A stretch of 23,793 bases of DNA, taken from positions 1 through 23,793 of the IMG/VR virus record IMGVR_UViG_3300025164_000564; one strand, 5' to 3'. The translations under genes were made by a program, and so were the position numbers. Under the pieces are notes generated by a model that was not told the origin of the DNA, made no database searches, and was given only the letters and a program-made list of their open reading frames with translations. Positions 20,572 through 23,793 of this stretch are shown piece by piece (the stretch's first letter is position 1; each line of letters begins with the position of its first letter). The DNA is from a virus.

Positions 20572-21756
20572 ATGGACGAAAAAGCGTTAAAAGAATTATT
20601 AGAAAAAATGAATGCTTCTACAGTTGATAGTTTAGAAAAGGTATTATCTAAAGTCTTTGCAGGTGGTGCAGTTAATCCATTAGCTGGCAAAGAGGAAAAG
20701 AAAAAGACTTTTGAAGGTGATATTAATAGGAAGCTTGGTGAGTTTGCGATTGCTGCAAAGAATGCCGTAGTATCAGGAAAGATTGACGAGAGGTTGATTC
20801 AGAAAGCTCCTACGGGTATGGAGGAATCTGATCCTGCTGCTGGTGGGTACTTAGTGGCAACAGATGTTTCTCAAGCACTGATTGAAGATACTATGGAGAC
20901 TGGTATTTTGTTACCAAGATGTAATAGGCTTCCTGTTTCTGCAACATCAAATGGTATGCGTTTTCACGCATTAGATGAAACAGCAAGAACGGATGGTAAT
21001 CGTCAGGGTGGAGTTCAGGCATATTGGGAGAATGAAGCTGACCAAATGACAAAGTCTAAGCCAAAGTTCCGTGAGGTTAACATGAGGTTGAATAAGTTAA
21101 CTGGACTTTGTTATGTAACTGATGAAATGTTGCAGGATGCTGCTTTCTTAGGTGCATATCTTTCTGGTAAATTTGTTAAAGAATTTGGCTTTAAGATTGA
21201 TGATGCTATTATAAATGGTCTCGGTGCTGGTCAACCTCTTGGGCTTTTAAGTTCTCCAGGTTTGGTTAGTGTTGCTAAGGAAGCAGACCAGGCTGCTGCT
21301 ACATTAGTATTTGATAATGTAGTAAAGATGTATAATTCTATGCCATTTAGGAACAGAGGTAATTCTATATGGTTAGTAAATTCAGAAGTAGAAGATCAAT
21401 TACCTTCCCTTAAATTAGAGGGTGATACTGGGATGTGGCCAGCTTACTTGCCTCCTGGTGGTTTGTCAACTGCACCTTATGGGTTGCTCAGAGGTCGTCC
21501 TGTGATTCCTATTGAACAATGTGCTGCTCTCGGTACAAAGGGTGATATTCTTTTTGTTGATCTTAGTGAATATTACATAATTGAAAAGGGTGGGGTTGAT
21601 TCAGCAGTGTCTATTCATCTTAGGTTTGATTATAATGAAACTGCGTTTAGGTGGACAGTTAGATTAGATGGTCAGCATATTAGAAATGCGTCTTTAACAC
21701 CTTATAAAGGTAGTAAGAAACTTTCTACTGCTATATCATTGGACACAAGAGCCTAA
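20572..21756 (+). CDS. major capsid protein (HK97 fold)
   Basis: The protein builds the icosahedral head. The first 70 residues are helical and charged (MDEKALKELLEKMNASTVDS...), like a scaffold (delta) domain that the upstream protease would remove. The body has family landmarks: PAAGGYLVATDVSQALIEDT, KLTGLCYVTDEMLQDAAFLG, IINGLGAGQPLGLL, LRGRPVIPIEQCAALGTKG and the C-terminal strand FRWTVRLDGQHIRNASLTP. The 394-residue length is usual. GGAGG precedes the ATG. Codons are less AT-biased than in the inteins, which fits high expression. Confidence 0.94.
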   Translation: MDEKALKELLEKMNASTVDSLEKVLSKVFAGGAVNPLAGKEEKKKTFEGDINRKLGEFAIAAKNAVVSGKIDERLIQKAPTGMEESDPAAGGYLVATDVSQALIEDTMETGILLPRCNRLPVSATSNGMRFHALDETARTDGNRQGGVQAYWENEADQMTKSKPKFREVNMRLNKLTGLCYVTDEMLQDAAFLGAYLSGKFVKEFGFKIDDAIINGLGAGQPLGLLSSPGLVSVAKEADQAAATLVFDNVVKMYNSMPFRNRGNSIWLVNSEVEDQLPSLKLEGDTGMWPAYLPPGGLSTAPYGLLRGRPVIPIEQCAALGTKGDILFVDLSEYYIIEKGGVDSAVSIHLRFDYNETAFRWTVRLDGQHIRNASLTPYKGSKKLSTAISLDTRA

Positions 21757-21772
21757 ATTTTTACTTATTAAT

Positions 21773-21807
21773 AAAGTAGGAGGAGTTTTAATAATTTCTC
21801 CTACTTT
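21773..21807 (+). terminator. hairpin after the major capsid gene
   Basis: AAAGTAGGAGGA (21773-21784) pairs with TTCTCCTACTTT (21796-21807), 12 base pairs with one wobble. The T-run after it is broken (GATATTTT), so it may be a partial terminator or an RNA processing or stability element that sets different levels of the capsid and the next protein. Confidence 0.6.
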
Positions 21808-21839
21808 GATATTTTAAATTTAATCGGAGGATACTAAAA

Positions 21840-22313
21840 ATGTACTTAGCAAAAGAAGCAAAAATTGTACTTGCTAATGTCCCTGTTGATATTAATAACT
21901 TAGCAGTGACAGGTGATTATGTTAGCATGAAGGGTTGGAGTCATTGCACAATGATATTGCAGTTTGGTGCAGTTGGCACTGGCACTGCATTAACATTGAA
22001 ACAGGCAACAGATGTTACAAACTCATTGTCGGATGAGAAGGCACTTAGTTATGATAAGATTTATATTAATGTTGGTCTGTCTACTACAACTTTGACAGAA
22101 ACTACAGTCACAAGTGATACTTATACTGTAGGATCAGACCCTAATAATCTTTATGTAATTGAGATAGATGCTGCGGAACTAGATGTAAACAATGGATTTG
22201 ATTGTGTGAGATTTAATTTAGCATCAGGAGCGGGCACGACACTTTTAGCAGCAACGTATATCCTCAGCGGCGCAAGATATTCAGGAAATGATGTTAACGC
22301 AATAATTGATTAG
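21840..22313 (+). CDS. virion-associated beta-rich protein (possible decoration or neck protein)
   Basis: The gene directly follows the major capsid gene with its own GGAGG site. The 157 residues are beta-rich and Thr/Val/Gly rich. Segments such as WSHCTMILQFGAVGTGTALT, LKQATDV and LYVIEIDAAELDVNNGFDCV resemble small phage structural proteins usually coded just after the capsid gene. The role, capsid decoration or head-tail joining, is inferred from position. Codon choice resembles that of the major capsid gene, which suggests high expression. Confidence 0.6.
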   Translation: MYLAKEAKIVLANVPVDINNLAVTGDYVSMKGWSHCTMILQFGAVGTGTALTLKQATDVTNSLSDEKALSYDKIYINVGLSTTTLTETTVTSDTYTVGSDPNNLYVIEIDAAELDVNNGFDCVRFNLASGAGTTLLAATYILSGARYSGNDVNAIID

Positions 22314-22325
22314 TAGTTTTTTATT

Positions 22326-22358
22326 TATGTAGTGAGGGGCAAGTTCCCTCACTACATA
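22326..22358 (+). terminator. perfect hairpin, possible terminator
   Basis: TATGTAGTGAGGG (22326-22338) and CCCTCACTACATA (22346-22358) are perfect 13-base arms with a 7-base loop. No T-run follows, only ATAATTTATT. It lies after the beta-rich protein gene, so it is a weak terminator or an mRNA-stabilising hairpin. Confidence 0.55.
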
Positions 22359-22404
22359 TAATTTATTAATCTTATGAAAATTAAATATTAAATTAGTAAT
22401 TTAA

Positions 22405-22593
22405 ATGTGTAAACTTATAAAAGTTGTAGTAGTAAAAGAATATTGGTATGAAGGAAAGCACTATCTCAATGGTGAATATCTTTTTTTACCAATTGAAACA
22501 TTAAATTTAATTGGAATGGAACATTTTATAATAATAAAAACTTTATCTGCTCCCCCAAAGGATAAAATGATAAGAGCATCAATTCAAAAATAA
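22405..22593 (+). CDS. small hypothetical protein (62 aa)
   Basis: Sixty-two codons (MCKLIKVVVVKEYWYEGKHY...) give a small, probably beta-rich protein with several aromatic residues. There is no clear ribosome site. Small proteins of this sort often sit among phage head genes, but no family is certain. Confidence 0.5.
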   Translation: MCKLIKVVVVKEYWYEGKHYLNGEYLFLPIETLNLIGMEHFIIIKTLSAPPKDKMIRASIQK

Positions 22594-22648
22594 TGAAAAT
22601 AAAATTATTTATAATTAAATAATTTATAATAAATAGGAGGATATTACA

Positions 22649-23014
22649 TTGGCGGGGACTTTGACATTTACTGACTCAAATGTACATCGTATAAAAAAAT
22701 ATTCTATTTCCTGGACGAGTGATGCCAGCGGAAATGCTACAGCAAATACTGCTTTTTTATCAGGGACACTTGAACGCATAAATTTCGTTCCAGGTGTAGG
22801 AGTAAGTGATTTATATGATGTTACTATAAAAGACTCAGATGGTGTAGATGTTTTACTTGGTGGTGGTGCTGATTTATCTAATGTAAATACAACTACTATG
22901 ATTCCATTAATATCATCTAATAAAATGGTAGTTAATGAAAAATTAGCCATTGCTGTTTCAAATGCGGGTAATGCTAAAACTGGAACTATAACTATTTACT
23001 TGAGTAGAAATTGA
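22649..23014 (+). CDS. small virion-like protein (121 aa, TTG start)
   Basis: The start is TTG, set by GGAGG eight bases upstream. The 121 residues are beta-rich: AGTLTFTDSNVHRIKKYSIS, then DLYDVTIKDSDGVDVLLGGG, then VNEKLAIAVSNAGNAKTGTI. This pattern recurs in short phage proteins coded between the capsid and tail genes, so a virion role is likely. It ends with TGA followed by TAA TAA, a triple stop. The exact role is unknown. Confidence 0.6.
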   Translation: MAGTLTFTDSNVHRIKKYSISWTSDASGNATANTAFLSGTLERINFVPGVGVSDLYDVTIKDSDGVDVLLGGGADLSNVNTTTMIPLISSNKMVVNEKLAIAVSNAGNAKTGTITIYLSRN

Positions 23015-23041
23015 TAATAATTTTAAGGAAGAGGATTAGAT

Positions 23042-23560
23042 ATGAACTTTAAACATTTTTATTTAAGAAATAGTATGAAATTATTTCTTATATTTTTAGC
23101 ATTATTTTGTTATTGTTCTTATATTAAAATAGTAAATGCTGACAACATAAGTGAAGGTGGTGCTACTTCTACAACTAAAGTTGTACGTGGTCACATGACT
23201 AAATCTATTTCAGAAATGTTTGTAGCCAAAGCTATTACAGGAACTTCTTCATATGTGTATAACCAGTCAGGAAGTTCTACAATTAATGATGGTTGGATAG
23301 ATTGTAGTGGTTATCAAAATAAAAGTTTTGCATTAGCTGTTCCTACTTATAGTTCTGGATCATTAACAGCTAGAGTAGAAATATTAGCAGGATCAAGTAC
23401 AATTAATACAGAAAGCGTATCAGTTACTTTTACAGCAATAACAACAGTTGGATATGCAGTATCAATAAGTGAAAGAGCAAGTAAAATACGAGTGGGATGG
23501 GTTGTATCCAGTCCAACAGGTTCTGGCTCTGTACATACTTCTGGTTATTTTGAGGACTAA
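23042..23560 (+). CDS. secreted virion-like protein with signal peptide
   Basis: The start at 23042 is chosen because GGAAGAGG lies upstream. The N-terminus is FYLRNSMKLFLIFLALFCYC, a hydrophobic core followed by a probable cleavage site after IVNA (about residue 33), that is, a Sec-type signal peptide. An internal ATG at codon 12 (MKLFLIF) would give a textbook signal but has no ribosome site. The mature part is Ser/Thr/Gly/Val rich and beta-like (SYVYNQSGSSTINDGWIDCS, ARVEILAGSST, VGYAVSISERASKIRVGWVV), as in phage structural proteins. Signal peptides are unusual on such proteins. The next gene has one too. Confidence 0.65.
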   Translation: MNFKHFYLRNSMKLFLIFLALFCYCSYIKIVNADNISEGGATSTTKVVRGHMTKSISEMFVAKAITGTSSYVYNQSGSSTINDGWIDCSGYQNKSFALAVPTYSSGSLTARVEILAGSSTINTESVSVTFTAITTVGYAVSISERASKIRVGWVVSSPTGSGSVHTSGYFED

Positions 23561-23566
23561 GTTATA

Positions 23567-23793
23567 ATGAAAAAATATTTATTTTTTATATTTCTACCAT
23601 TATTGTTAATTGTAACATTGGGGGCATCTAGTGCTCAATATTGGACAAGAGTCCAAGAAGCACTAAATAAAATGATTGATGCATCAACAGGAAAATTTGC
23701 ACGTGTTGATTATGTTGATAATACATCTATGTCTACGGCGGGATTACCATTAACTGGTGGAACTATTACTGGTAACTTAACTTTATCAAGAAA
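23567..23793 (+). CDS. tail-fibre-like protein with signal peptide (partial)
   Basis: This gene is cut off by the window end after 75 codons. The ATG follows the previous stop by six bases. Residues 1-21 (MKKYLFFIFLPLLLIVTLGA) and SSA form a classic signal peptide with likely cleavage before QYW. The mature start is WTRVQEALNKMIDASTGKFA, then LPLTGGTITGNLTLSR. The last segment matches the repeat often found near the start of phage tail-fibre proteins. A secreted fibre-like protein is surprising. A host-derived or membrane-exported adhesin is the alternative. Confidence 0.65.
   Translation, partial: MKKYLFFIFLPLLLIVTLGASSAQYWTRVQEALNKMIDASTGKFARVDYVDNTSMSTAGLPLTGGTITGNLTLSR

Noticed and set aside
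22316-22358. Intrinsic terminator for the minus strand
   Set aside because: The hairpin has a T-run on its left in plus orientation, which is an A-run on the minus strand, so it would not terminate leftward transcription.
1-23793. General recoding of TGA to Trp (code 4) in this phage
   Set aside because: Trp is written TGG in the long ORFs (TerL, portal, ParB/DUF4417). TGA also ends dUTPase in a normal ATGA overlap and the 121-residue protein. One TGA in methyltransferase B is better treated as a local event.

Overview
This window is part of a strongly AT-rich tailed double-stranded DNA phage (or prophage) genome with an HK97-type head module. The evidence is a recognisable small terminase, large terminase, portal, prohead protease and HK97-fold major capsid protein, all on the plus strand, together with a phage-type sigma factor, dUTPase, tRNA genes, two DNA methyltransferases and several intein or homing-endonuclease genes. 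Clear AGGAG-type ribosome sites and frequent TTG/GTG starts point to a bacterial host, but the sequence does not identify it.

Layout. (1) 1-1173, plus strand: very small unknown genes and a short sigma-70-like factor; this part looks less AT-rich than the rest. (2) 1174-1787: gene-free, packed with hairpins, direct repeats and DnaA-box-like words; a candidate origin or regulatory region. (3) 1788-3885, minus strand: a block of tiny proteins (zinc ribbons, membrane peptides) with tRNA-Asn and tRNA-Gln, read from a consensus promoter at 3858-3885. (4) 3961 onward, plus strand: a divergent promoter, then dUTPase, a ParB-like/DUF4417 fusion, small zinc-binding and basic proteins and an alpha/beta hydrolase. 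(5) 7344-15251, packaging module: TerS, a free-standing degenerate intein, TerL carrying two inteins, methyltransferase A, portal, and methyltransferase B broken by an in-frame TGA. (6) 15260-16047: small ORFs, an unusual tRNA-Thr, a second copy of the phage promoter, and a strong terminator. (7) 16146-23793, head and virion genes: beta-helix protein, GIY-YIG endonuclease, membrane protein, prohead protease, major capsid protein, small virion-like proteins, and finally two genes with signal peptides, the second of which looks like a tail-fibre start and runs off the window.

How it fits together. TerS and TerL would package DNA through the portal into a shell of the major capsid protein matured by the fused protease. 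TerL must splice out two inteins before its nuclease can form, because each intein sits beside a nuclease motif. The methyltransferases and dUTPase fit genome protection and nucleotide hygiene. The most unusual signals are the three intein-like genes around the terminase (one of them inactive by every key residue), the TGA at a probable tryptophan position in methyltransferase B, the tRNA-Thr with changed position 33 and 56 bases, and secretion signals on consecutive virion-like proteins.
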